The notes under the pieces: model-generated | What the model was told of the DNA's origin: nothing | The model's database searches: none | What the model saw: only the letters and a program-made list of their open reading frames with translations | Made by a program: the position numbers and the translations under genes | From: Clostridia bacterium | GTDB taxonomy: Bacteria; Bacillota; Clostridia; CAKSNL01; HGM11501 | Assembly: GCA_030535815.1 (NCBI GenBank) | Contig: JAUNRD010000051.1 | Location: forward strand, 1-9,052 | Direction of reading: 5' to 3' | Length of the DNA stretch: 9,052 bases | Shown here: positions 1 through 6,271 of the stretch, in pieces | How positions within the stretch are numbered: position 1 is the stretch's first letter | How the letters are laid out: each line of letters begins with the position of its first letter

Positions 1-11
1 TTATACCATAG

Positions 12-293
12 GAGGGTGTTTTTTTCATTGTCCGTTTTTACTGGACTTGTTCAATGATAGTGGCATTTGTTTTGTTTATACTTGATACTGTTTATATGGC
101 GTATTTCTACATTTCGGCTTCGGATGCATCCGGAATACTTGACGTTCTTATTCATGCCTTGGTTTTATACTATCTCTTCGTAGGTGTTAAATCAGGACTT
201 GAACTTAAAAAACAGCCTGAAGAAGTTGTTGAAGTAGCGGCAACCGTTACTGAAAGAGATTCAGCATATACTAATAATACTGATATACAGTGA
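12..293 (+). CDS. Small membrane protein, 5' end unclear (possibly truncated or frameshifted)
   Basis: The open frame runs from just after a TAG at 9-11 to tandem stops TGA TAA at 291-296. The first ATG (54-56) gives 79 residues: a hydrophobic segment at about 2-20, a second at about 28-45, then a polar acidic tail (KKQPEEVVEV...). It looks like a two-helix membrane protein or the last two helices of a larger one. The ATG at 54 has no ribosome binding site. A strong AGGAGGG lies at 10-16, but no ATG, GTG or TTG in this frame follows it at normal spacing; only an ATT at 27 fits. A run of seven T at 19-25 makes a frameshift or sequencing slip plausible, with the N-terminal part in another frame or off the window edge. 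The family is not recognised. The protein itself is moderately likely to be real; its start is not settled. Confidence 0.5.
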   Translation, partial: EGVFFIVRFYWTCSMIVAFVLFILDTVYMAYFYISASDASGILDVLIHALVLYYLFVGVKSGLELKKQPEEVVEVAATVTERDSAYTNNTDIQ

Positions 294-296
294 TAA

Positions 297-327
297 AAAA
301 GAGTAACAGTACCGCTGTTACTCTTTT
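297..327 (+). terminator. Rho-independent terminator after the small membrane protein gene
   Basis: A perfect 9-bp stem GAGTAACAG (301-309) / CTGTTACTC (315-323) has a 5-base loop. It is extended by AAAA (297-300) against TTTT (324-327). The T-tract is short. The flanking A-tract means it could also stop transcription from the other direction. It separates the first gene from the sdaA promoter. Confidence 0.85.
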
Positions 328-357
328 ATTGTAAAAGGAAATAAAATGCCTTGTAAA

Positions 358-387
358 TTGACAAATGACAATAAGATATGGTAATAT
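358..387 (+). promoter_or_regulatory. Sigma-A-type promoter of sdaA (extended -10)
   Basis: A perfect -35 TTGACA lies at 358-363. After an 18-base spacer comes TAATAT at 382-387, preceded by TG at 379-380 as an extended -10 element. The -10 matches consensus at 4 of 6 positions and the TG compensates. The leader to the sdaA ATG is short and carries AGAGGG at 409-414, six bases before the start. No riboswitch-like structure was seen in the leader. Confidence 0.7.
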
Positions 388-420
388 TATAAATATGAAC
401 TTAATGAAAGAGGGACAGCT

Positions 421-1659
421 ATGAAAGATGCTTTTGAAAAGAAAAATGAAAATATCTGCGGAATGGAATCGCTCCGCGAGCTTTATAAGGTGGGAAGAGG
501 ACCTTCAAGCTCCCATACAATAGGACCGGAGCGTGCCTGCAGGGAAATGACGGAAAAGTATCCCGATGCAGACAGCTTCAAGGCTGTTTTATACGGCTCC
601 CTTGCAAAAACGGGAAAGGGACACTGTACGGATGAGGTTATTAAAAAGACCTTTTTGCCAAAGGGTTGTACTGTTGAGTTTAATCTTACGGAAGCGGATT
701 TGCCCCACCCCAATACTATGGATATTTTTGCATTGAAGAGTGGCGAAATAATCGGGAAAGCCCGTATTTTAAGCGTTGGCGGCGGAAGCATTGTCTTTGA
801 CGGAAAAGAAGAGAGCCGCCCTGAAAGAATATATAAGCACACGAAGTTTTCCGACATTTCAGCATACTGCGAAAAGGAAAATATCGAGCTCTGGGAATAT
901 GTATTTTCTGTGGAGGATGAAGAGTTTTACGACTATTTAGCCTATATATGGGAGACGATGAAAAACTCAATAAAGAGAGGTCTTGCCGACGAAGGAGTTC
1001 TTCCTGGCGGACTTGATGTTCATAAAAAGGCAAAGACACTTTTCTTAAGTCAGCATATTGATGAAAGCAGTGAAACAAGGGAAAACCGTATGGTATGTGC
1101 CTATGCCTTCGCTGTAGGAGAGCAGAATGCCTCGGGTGAAACAATTGTAACTGCACCCACCTGCGGAGCGGCGGGCGTGCTTCCTTCCGTACTTTACTAT
1201 GAACAGAAAAAGCATCGTTTTTCGGATGATGCTGTAATAAAGGCTCTTGCAACAGCAGGGCTTATCGGAAATCTTATAAAAACCAACGCCTCCATTTCGG
1301 GCGCGGAATGTGGCTGTCAGGCGGAAATAGGAAGCGCCTGCGCCATGGCAAGCGCGGCTCTTGCATCCCTTTTCTCCCTTTCGATAGATAAGATAGAATA
1401 TGCCGCTGAAATTGCCATAGAGCACCATTTAGGGCTTACCTGCGATCCTATATGCGGGCTTGTGCAGATTCCCTGTATTGAGCGTAATGCCGTGGCGGCG
1501 ATGCGTGCAATAAATGCGGTCAATCTTTCGAGCTTTTTATGGAATACAAGAAAAATTTCCTTTGACAAGGTGGTAGGAACCATGAGGGAAACAGGACTTG
1601 ATATGCATTCGGCATACAAGGAAACCTCTGAGGGCGGGCTTGCCAGGATTGATGTGTAA
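421..1659 (+). CDS. sdaA: L-serine ammonia-lyase (L-serine dehydratase), single-chain iron-sulfur type
   Basis: This cytoplasmic enzyme of 412 residues converts L-serine to pyruvate and ammonia with a [4Fe-4S] cluster. The N-terminal beta-type domain carries the family signature GPSSSHT at 27-33. The alpha-type catalytic domain carries NASGETIVTAPTCGAAG at 236-252, ECGCQAEIGSAC at 296-307 and LTCDPICG...IPCIERN at 339-356. C299, C341 and C352 are spaced 42 and 11 residues apart, the same spacing as the three cluster cysteines known in the Legionella enzyme (343, 385, 396). Extra cysteines C297, C307 and C345 sit beside them. The chain ends ...EGGLARIDV without the C-terminal cysteine that is the fourth ligand in Legionella. 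Both domains are in one chain, unlike the two-subunit Bacillus form. It has its own promoter and is followed after 18 bases by a GH28 gene, so the two are probably co-transcribed. Confidence 0.96.
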   Translation: MKDAFEKKNENICGMESLRELYKVGRGPSSSHTIGPERACREMTEKYPDADSFKAVLYGSLAKTGKGHCTDEVIKKTFLPKGCTVEFNLTEADLPHPNTMDIFALKSGEIIGKARILSVGGGSIVFDGKEESRPERIYKHTKFSDISAYCEKENIELWEYVFSVEDEEFYDYLAYIWETMKNSIKRGLADEGVLPGGLDVHKKAKTLFLSQHIDESSETRENRMVCAYAFAVGEQNASGETIVTAPTCGAAGVLPSVLYYEQKKHRFSDDAVIKALATAGLIGNLIKTNASISGAECGCQAEIGSACAMASAALASLFSLSIDKIEYAAEIAIEHHLGLTCDPICGLVQIPCIERNAVAAMRAINAVNLSSFLWNTRKISFDKVVGTMRETGLDMHSAYKETSEGGLARIDV

Positions 1660-1677
1660 TATAAAAGGAGAATGATT

Positions 1678-2931
1678 ATGGTTAAAGAATATTTTCCCGA
1701 CGGGACTAAAATTTCGTCCTGGTTTTACGATACAAAAATCCCATCACTTAATGAGATGGGAAAGGTTTATAAAATTACGGATTACGGAATATTAAACGAC
1801 GGATGCGTGCATACCGAAAAGCTTCAGAATTTAATTGATACGGCACATTCTGAGGGCGGTGGCGTAATTTATGTACCCGGAGGAATATTTAAAACCGGCG
1901 CACTCTTTTTCAAGCAGGGCGTAAACCTTTACATAGAAAAGGGCGGGGTTTTAATGGGAAGCGATGATATATCGGATTACCCGCTTACGGAAACAAGAAT
2001 CGAAGGCGAAAGCTGCACATACTATTCCGCATTGATAAATGCAGATAATGTTGACGGATTTGTTATTTCAGGTGAAGGCGTAATTGACGGAAACGGCCTT
2101 AAAAGCTGGAAAGCCTTCTGGCAGAGACTTAAATGGAATCCGAAAGCCACTAACAAGGATGAACAGCGCCCGAGACTTCTTTTCATCTCCAACAGCAAAA
2201 ACGTAATTATCGCAAATCTTACACTTCAGAATTCCCATTTCTGGACAACACATATTTATAAGTGCAGCTTTGTGAAGTATCTGAATTTGAGGATTTTCTC
2301 GCCCGTAGCACCCGTAAAGGCTCCCAGCACAGACGCCATTGATATCGATGTCTGCACCGATGTATTGGTTAAAAACTGCTATATGGAGGTAAACGACGAC
2401 TCCGTTGTGTTAAAAGGCGGAAAGGGCCCTTATGCCGACGAAGCACCGGAAAACGGATCGAATGAACGCATAATAGTTGAGGATTCGGAATACGGATTCT
2501 GCCACGGATGCTTAACCTGCGGTTCTGAATCGGTTCATAACAGAAACATCATTTTACGGAGAGTAAAGGTCCGTAAGGGTAACAATCTTTTGTGGCTTAA
2601 AATGCGCCCCGATACGCCTCAGAAGTATGAATATATCAGATTAGAGGATATAGAGGGCTGTGTTTCGAGCTTTATCAACATCAATCCCTGGACGCAGTTT
2701 TTCGACCTTAAAGGAAGGTGTGATATTCCTCTTTCCTACGCCCAAAACATCACTATGCGAAATATAGATATTGACTGCAACATTTACTTTAATGTAAAGG
2801 GCGACGAAAGTCAGTATCACCTTTCAGACTTTACCTTTGAAAATATAAAGGTGCGGGCAAAGGAAGACAGGTTTACGGAAGGCATCGTTGAAAATATGAA
2901 ATGCATCAATGTAAATGTGGAGTTAAAATAA
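1678..2931 (+). CDS. Glycoside hydrolase family 28 (polygalacturonase-like) protein, no signal peptide
   Basis: This right-handed beta-helix protein of the pectinase family likely hydrolyses an alpha-linked uronate or rhamnogalacturonide oligomer inside the cell. ATG 1678 (417 residues) is preferred over ATG 1672 because AAGGAG at 1665-1670 lies 7 bases before it and only 1 base before the other. The N-terminus has the GH28 entry pattern GGGVIYVPGG...KTGAL and GEGVIDGNG. The catalytic aspartates can be followed: STD (D219) and NDD (D240, D241), with the 21-residue spacing seen in fungal polygalacturonases. The usual GHG is CHG (H276). The usual Arg-x-Lys motif reads WLK (306-308), followed by MRPD, so the Arg position is Trp and R310 may substitute. 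There is no signal peptide or membrane segment, so a cytoplasmic role on imported oligomers is inferred. The substrate is uncertain. The gene ends in a shared hairpin terminator. Confidence 0.88.
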   Translation: MVKEYFPDGTKISSWFYDTKIPSLNEMGKVYKITDYGILNDGCVHTEKLQNLIDTAHSEGGGVIYVPGGIFKTGALFFKQGVNLYIEKGGVLMGSDDISDYPLTETRIEGESCTYYSALINADNVDGFVISGEGVIDGNGLKSWKAFWQRLKWNPKATNKDEQRPRLLFISNSKNVIIANLTLQNSHFWTTHIYKCSFVKYLNLRIFSPVAPVKAPSTDAIDIDVCTDVLVKNCYMEVNDDSVVLKGGKGPYADEAPENGSNERIIVEDSEYGFCHGCLTCGSESVHNRNIILRRVKVRKGNNLLWLKMRPDTPQKYEYIRLEDIEGCVSSFININPWTQFFDLKGRCDIPLSYAQNITMRNIDIDCNIYFNVKGDESQYHLSDFTFENIKVRAKEDRFTEGIVENMKCINVNVELK

Positions 2932-2966
2932 AAATATCGCTGAGGCATTGCCTCAGCGATATTTTT
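2930..2966. terminator. Bidirectional terminator between the GH28 gene and lepB
   Basis: A nearly perfect inverted repeat has left arm 2930-2945 (AAAAATATCGCTGAGG) and right arm 2951-2966, around a tiny loop at ATT. It ends in T-runs on both strands. The stop codons of both convergent genes (2929-2931 on plus, 2965-2967 on minus) fall on its outer edges, so it ends both transcripts. Confidence 0.93.
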
Positions 2967-3546
2967 ATTTTCCGCTTTTTAATCTGAACTTAAGCTTTCC
3001 GATAACGTTCTCTACGGGAACGGGGCCTATCACACGGCTGTCTGTGGAATGGTTACGGTTATCTCCCATTACCCAGATATAGCCTTCGGGAATTTCAATT
3101 TCCTTCGTGGCGTACATTGGCTCCTCTGCAGGATTTACATATGTTTCTTTAAGCAGAATTCCGTTCCTGTATACCTTGCCGTCATCCAGCTTGATTTTAT
3201 CTCCGGGAAGCCCGATTACCCTCTTAACCCAGTAAATATCATCTGTTGACTTACTGAAGAGAGAGGTTATTACATTATATTTCAGTATATCGGTAAAATC
3301 ATCTCCGAGAGTTCTTACACGTTCGCTTCTGCTGTCTATTACAATGATATCTTCATAATCGGGGCATGAATTTGTCAGATTTCCGATTTTGGATATCACA
3401 TACAAATCGCCATGGGCAAGCGTGGGCACCATTGAAGAACCCTGAACTCTTGTAATCTGGAAAACAAAAACATTCAATAATGAAGCAATGACAAATGCTG
3501 CAACTATATAAATAAGCCAGCTTCCGATTTCTTTTAAGATTTTCAC
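2965..3546 (-). CDS. lepB: Signal peptidase I (type I, Gram-positive-like)
   Basis: This membrane-anchored serine protease removes signal peptides from exported proteins. Its 193 residues match the short Gram-positive SipS class. One membrane anchor spans about residues 9-31. The nucleophile lies in QGSSMVPT (S38) and the general base lysine in YWVKRVIGLPGD (K108). The conserved GDNRNHSTDSR box is at 161-171. The start is a GTG (3546-3544), with AAAGGA 9 bases upstream and no ATG alternative. The gene stands alone between the convergent GH28 gene and the divergent spoIIGA. A near-consensus promoter suggests constitutive housekeeping expression. The sequence is complete with all catalytic residues. 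Confidence 0.96.
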   Translation of the reverse strand: MKILKEIGSWLIYIVAAFVIASLLNVFVFQITRVQGSSMVPTLAHGDLYVISKIGNLTNSCPDYEDIIVIDSRSERVRTLGDDFTDILKYNVITSLFSKSTDDIYWVKRVIGLPGDKIKLDDGKVYRNGILLKETYVNPAEEPMYATKEIEIPEGYIWVMGDNRNHSTDSRVIGPVPVENVIGKLKFRLKSGK

Positions 3547-3578
3547 TAAAACAAGTCCTTTCTTAATTGATACTAATT

Positions 3579-3607
3579 ATTATATTACATAGTTTACGCT
3601 TAGTCAA
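3579..3607 (-). promoter_or_regulatory. Sigma-A promoter of lepB
   Basis: Read on the minus strand, TTGACT (3607-3602) is followed after exactly 17 bases by a perfect TATAAT (3584-3579). The GTG start of lepB lies about 33 bases downstream of the -10, with a ribosome binding site between. Confidence 0.88.
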
Positions 3608-3623
3608 TAAAAATTAAGTAACT

Positions 3624-3692
3624 TTTTGTCCGAAAATTTTATTTTGTTAACGACACGGTGCAACAAAATTTATGCACAACTGACGGTATAAT
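3624..3692 (+). promoter_or_regulatory. Candidate spoIIGA promoter region with weak Spo0A-box-like sequences
   Basis: A perfect -10 TATAAT lies at 3687-3692, 22 bases before the spoIIGA ATG. No -35 is recognisable at 17 bases. That recalls the Bacillus spoIIG promoter, which has over-wide spacing and needs phosphorylated Spo0A. Upstream, TTTGTCCGAAA (3625-3635) resembles the 0A box TTTGTCGAA with one extra C, and TTTGTTAAC (3643-3651) matches partly. The -10 is clear. Control by Spo0A is inferred from gene identity and these imperfect boxes. Confidence 0.45.
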
Positions 3693-3713
3693 GATTGAAA
3701 AGAGGGTGGTTTA

Positions 3714-4619
3714 ATGATTTTGTATATTGATACCTTTTTTTTGATAAATTTTTTACTTGACTTTCTGGTTCTTTTTGTAGCTGCATATCTCGGAGGAATA
3801 AAAATAAGGTTGGGAAGAATGCTTTTTTCATCAGCCTTAGGCGCAGGCTTTGCAGTGCTGGCGGTGCTGTTTGATTTTATGGCATCTTTAGCTGTAAAGT
3901 TTATTGTCATTTCGTTGATGAGTCTTGCAGCTTTCGGATTTTTATCGTTGAAAGTTTACTTAAGGCAGACCGCTATTCTGTTGGTCGGCTTTTTCTTACA
4001 GGGAGGAGCTGCAGGATTATTATCCCTTTACGGAAGGGGTAGCGTATACAGCGGTTTTTACAGGGCGGATTTTCCGCTTATCGGGATATTTGCTGCGGTG
4101 GCAGCATCGACCTTAGCGATATTTGTCGTTTCCGGAAAAATCAGGGCTCAGCGCGGTAAAAGCTTTGCTTATATAACTGTTTATACGGAAGGAAAGTCTT
4201 TTAATCTCACGGCTCTTTACGACAGCGGCAATGTCTGTACCGATGCTTTGACAAATCTCCCGGTAATTGTAGCGGAAAATGTATTTCCGGGAATAAAAAC
4301 AAAGGAAAACATATTCACGACAGCTTCCGGTATTGGTGAAATGGGGATTTTTTATCCGGATTTTGTAAAAGTCAGGATGGAGAGAAAAATTTTTGAGGGA
4401 AGGGATGTTTGCATAGGAATAATTGAAGGGAAGCTTTCTGATGACGAAAATTTTAATGCATTGATTGGAGGTATTTGCTTTGACAGGCTTGTTGAAAAAA
4501 ATGATACTCCTTATTTCTCTTCTGAAAAAGGAGGAAGGAGTTTATTACATAGGGACGGCATATCCTCTTCCGCCGCCCCTGAACTTAAGAGAGGAGGAAT
4601 TGCTTTTAAAGAAGCTTAA
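3714..4619 (+). CDS. spoIIGA: Sporulation sigma-E processing peptidase SpoIIGA
   Basis: This membrane-bound aspartic protease, made at the start of sporulation, sits in the septum and cuts the pro-sequence from sigma-E in the mother cell. The N-terminus has the family pattern YIDTFFLINFLLDF and about five hydrophobic segments between residues 2 and 140. The soluble C-terminal half holds the catalytic LYDSGN motif (D170). The family end motif FNALI is at 247-251. The ATG has GAGGG close upstream. After FNALI, where the Bacillus protein has under 20 residues left, this chain continues for 50 more, rich in Ser, Lys, Arg and Gly. Those residues are read in a different frame across the start of sigE, so the tail overlaps the next gene by 140 bases and is probably not part of the conserved fold. 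The next gene encodes its substrate, which fixes the identification. Confidence 0.95.
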   Translation: MILYIDTFFLINFLLDFLVLFVAAYLGGIKIRLGRMLFSSALGAGFAVLAVLFDFMASLAVKFIVISLMSLAAFGFLSLKVYLRQTAILLVGFFLQGGAAGLLSLYGRGSVYSGFYRADFPLIGIFAAVAASTLAIFVVSGKIRAQRGKSFAYITVYTEGKSFNLTALYDSGNVCTDALTNLPVIVAENVFPGIKTKENIFTTASGIGEMGIFYPDFVKVRMERKIFEGRDVCIGIIEGKLSDDENFNALIGGICFDRLVEKNDTPYFSSEKGGRSLLHRDGISSSAAPELKRGGIAFKEA

Positions 4620-5184
4620 AGAGGGAAGTGCAAAGGCAAAGGAGGAACTTATAGAAAGAAATTTGCGGCTGGTAATTTATATTGCGAGAAAATTTGAAAA
4701 CACAGGGGTGGGAACCGAAGATCTGGTATCCATAGGGTCCATAGGATTAATCAAGGCTATAAATACCTTTGATTCCGATAAAAATATCAAACTTGCAACC
4801 TATGCATCCAGATGTATAGAAAACGAAATTTTAATGTATCTTCGTAAGACAGGCAATCAGCGTGCGGAAATATCGCTTGATGAGCCATTAAATACGGACT
4901 GGGACGGAAATGATTTGCTTTTATCCGAGCTTCTCGGAACAGATGATGATGTGGTAAATAAAAACATCGAAATAAAAACTGAGCATAAAATGCTTCTTGA
5001 CGCTGTGGGAAGACTGGGAAAAAGGGAACGGATAATTATGAATTTAAGGTTCGGACTTGACGGCTCAGAGGAGAAAACGCAGAAAGAGGTGGCTGATTTA
5101 CTGGGGATATCCCAAAGCTATATATCAAGACTGGAGAAAAGAATTCTGGAAAAGCTTAAAAAAGATATTATAAAATTAAGCTGA
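4480..5184 (+). CDS. sigE: RNA polymerase sporulation sigma factor sigma-E, pro-form
   Basis: This is the early mother-cell sigma factor, made inactive and freed by SpoIIGA. The preferred start is TTG 4480, because GGAGG (4467-4471) lies 8 bases before it. The frame is open further upstream (TTG 4465), but that has no ribosome binding site. From TTG 4480 the protein has 234 residues. It starts with a short hydrophobic-basic pro-sequence (about residues 1-21, including KKMILLISLLKK), then VYYIG and PLPPPL as in other sigma-E proteins. Core-binding region 2 (ERNLRLVIYIARKFENTG, EDLVSIGSIGLIKA, ATYASRCIENEILMYLR) is followed by the typical DEPLNTDWDGNDLLLSELLGT block. Region 4 carries the helix-turn-helix QKEVADLLGISQSYISRLEKR. 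The pro-sequence looks somewhat shorter than in Bacillus. It is read inside the spoIIGA 3' end, so the two are translationally linked. No missing key residue was seen. Confidence 0.97.
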   Translation: MTGLLKKMILLISLLKKEEGVYYIGTAYPLPPPLNLREEELLLKKLKEGSAKAKEELIERNLRLVIYIARKFENTGVGTEDLVSIGSIGLIKAINTFDSDKNIKLATYASRCIENEILMYLRKTGNQRAEISLDEPLNTDWDGNDLLLSELLGTDDDVVNKNIEIKTEHKMLLDAVGRLGKRERIIMNLRFGLDGSEEKTQKEVADLLGISQSYISRLEKRILEKLKKDIIKLS

Positions 5185-5197
5185 AAGGAATGTTTTT

Positions 5198-5497
5198 ATG
5201 TATATTAATAAAGTGGAACTTTCTGGAGTTAACACATCAAAGCTTCCGGTTCTTACAAGAAGAGAGAAGGAAGAACTTCTCATTAAAATAAAAGAAGGGG
5301 ATCAGTTCGCCAGAGAAAAATTTATCAGCGGAAACTTAAAGCTTGTATTAAGCGTTATACAGCGTTTTGCATCCAGAGGCGAAAACCCCGATGACTTATT
5401 TCAGGTAGGGTGCATAGGTCTTATAAAGGCAATTGATAATTTTGATGTTACACAAAACGTGCAGTTCAGTACGTATGCGGTGCCGATGAATGTATAA
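5198..5497 (+). pseudogene. sigG: Truncated sporulation sigma factor sigma-G (N-terminal third only)
   Basis: Intact sigma-G is the late forespore sigma factor of about 260 residues. Here the conserved N-terminus is present (NKVELSGVNTSKLPVL, then NLKLVLSVIQRF, DDLFQVGCIGLIKAIDNFD and FSTYAVPM). Homology stops at M97, and two foreign codons lead to TAA at 5495-5497. The expected continuation (IIGEIRRYLRDN and all of regions 3 and 4) is not found in any frame downstream; a terminator follows within 10 bases. The remaining part covers the anti-sigma/core-binding region 2.1-2.2 but not promoter recognition. The start is ATG 5198 with AAAGGA 8 bases upstream. The gap from sigE is 13 bases, leaving little room for the separate forespore promoter found in Bacillus. 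It may be a pseudogene, one half of a gene split by rearrangement, or a short core-binding product. The identity is firm; the consequence is not. Confidence 0.88.
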
Positions 5498-5502
5498 AGA
5501 CG

Positions 5503-5537
5503 AAAAAACGCAAAGCCGTCAGGCTTTGCGTTTTTTT
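5503..5537. terminator. Bidirectional terminator between truncated sigG and the S26 peptidase gene
   Basis: A perfect 15-bp stem, AAAAAACGCAAAGCC (5503-5517) against its complement at 5522-5536, encloses the loop GTCA and is flanked by A- and T-runs. The minus-strand stop TGA of the peptidase gene falls in the loop (5521-5519). It closes both the sporulation cassette and the opposing operon. Confidence 0.93.
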
Positions 5538-6004
5538 ATAATATGTAGTTTTTTAAGAAGTTTTTTAACGGCTCTTTTAGGAACGGTGAAACGGTTTTTG
5601 CTTATTTTCTCTCTGACAATTTTTTTTGTGTAGAGGGCGTATTCTTCATTTTCTGAAAAGGCTGTCTCCTCGCCGTCTCTTATTATGCCGGTTGCCACGG
5701 CAATCATATGACTTCGCATAATACCTTTCTCAAGTAAAACCTGGTTGTCACCGCACATTGTATATGTATCGTTGACTTTTTTTATAACTCTGTGAAGGAC
5801 AAACTTTCCGTCGTCTCTTTTATATAAAATAACATCCCCCGGTCTGATATCTTCGGGCAGAGGGGAAAGAATGACAGAATCAAGCCCTTCGCGGATGAGA
5901 GGCAACATGCTTGTTCCTCTGGGCATCAAAGTGAAGGTGAATCCTTTTTCAAGGGTTTCCCTTATTAAAGGTTCTAAATCCTTCATGGAAAAGCTTTTTC
6001 CCAT
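5519..6004 (-). CDS. S24/S26-family peptidase, soluble, Ser/His type
   Basis: This 161-residue signal-peptidase-like protein has no membrane segment. The nucleophile motif is PRGTSMLPLI (S32). The second motif is KFVLHRVI, with H71 where signal peptidase I has lysine, as in the archaeal/ER-type S26B enzymes. A conserved CGDNQ follows (84-88). The C-terminus from about 125 is very basic (KKLLKKLHIIKKRK), which could bind membrane or nucleic acid. ATG 6004 has GGAGG 6 bases upstream, inside the last codons of the pqqD-like gene, so the two are tightly coupled. In peptide-modification clusters, PqqD-type proteins carry precursors and S26 or other proteases cut leaders. A maturation-protease role is inferred, not shown. 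A conserved non-peptidase binding role cannot be excluded. Confidence 0.8.
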   Translation of the reverse strand: MGKSFSMKDLEPLIRETLEKGFTFTLMPRGTSMLPLIREGLDSVILSPLPEDIRPGDVILYKRDDGKFVLHRVIKKVNDTYTMCGDNQVLLEKGIMRSHMIAVATGIIRDGEETAFSENEEYALYTKKIVREKISKNRFTVPKRAVKKLLKKLHIIKKRKA

Positions 6005-6005
6005 T

Positions 6006-6266
6006 TTATTCCTCCAGAGCGCCTATGGAAGATAAGGCACTTATGAATTTGGTGATATCTGCATCTGCGGTGGCCTCGTCAATATCATATTCGTTGAGGA
6101 AGGCGTCAAGAATTTCCTTGCGGTCTTTACCTTCGGAAATCAGATTGAATAAGAAAACTCCTGTTTCGTTTAATGTGATAACTTTGTTTTTAAGCTCCGG
6201 AGTAAGAAACATCAGAATGTTCTCTCCGGCAATTTCCTTTAATATGAATCCGGATTTGATTTTCAT
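6006..6266 (-). CDS. PqqD-family peptide-binding (RiPP recognition element) protein
   Basis: PqqD-like domains are small winged-helix proteins that bind the leader of ribosomally made peptides and deliver it to modifying enzymes. The 86 residues match the whole domain: a beta-rich start FILKEIAGENILM, the hallmark VITLNETGVFLFNLISEGK (about 29-47), then helices with EILDAFLNEYDIDEATADADITKFISALSSIGALEE-like composition (about 51-86). The ATG at 6266 is preferred, with AAAGGA 8 bases before it. A second ATG three codons earlier (6275) overlaps the upstream stop as ATGA but has no spacing to a ribosome binding site. It is the middle gene of a three-gene operon. No peptide precursor, radical SAM enzyme or transglutaminase is seen beside it, which is unusual for the family. 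Confidence 0.85.
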   Translation of the reverse strand: MKIKSGFILKEIAGENILMFLTPELKNKVITLNETGVFLFNLISEGKDRKEILDAFLNEYDIDEATADADITKFISALSSIGALEE

Positions 6267-6271
6267 TTTGT

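Noticed and set aside
716..1252. Long minus-strand open frame (178 codons) opposite sdaA
   Set aside because: It lies antisense to clearly conserved serine dehydratase codons, its translation is rich in Arg, Leu and His without domain features, and it has no ribosome binding site context. The same applies to minus-strand frames at 483-857, 1045-1428 and 1317-1619.
4465..4479. Upstream TTG (4465) as the sigE start
   Set aside because: It has no ribosome binding site, while TTG 4480 has GGAGG at 8 bases and gives a pro-sequence of plausible length.
5480..5540. Attachment site of a skin-like element in sigG
   Set aside because: No recombinase gene, no direct repeat pair and no phage-type gene is visible on the downstream side; kept only as one hypothesis in the sigG finding.
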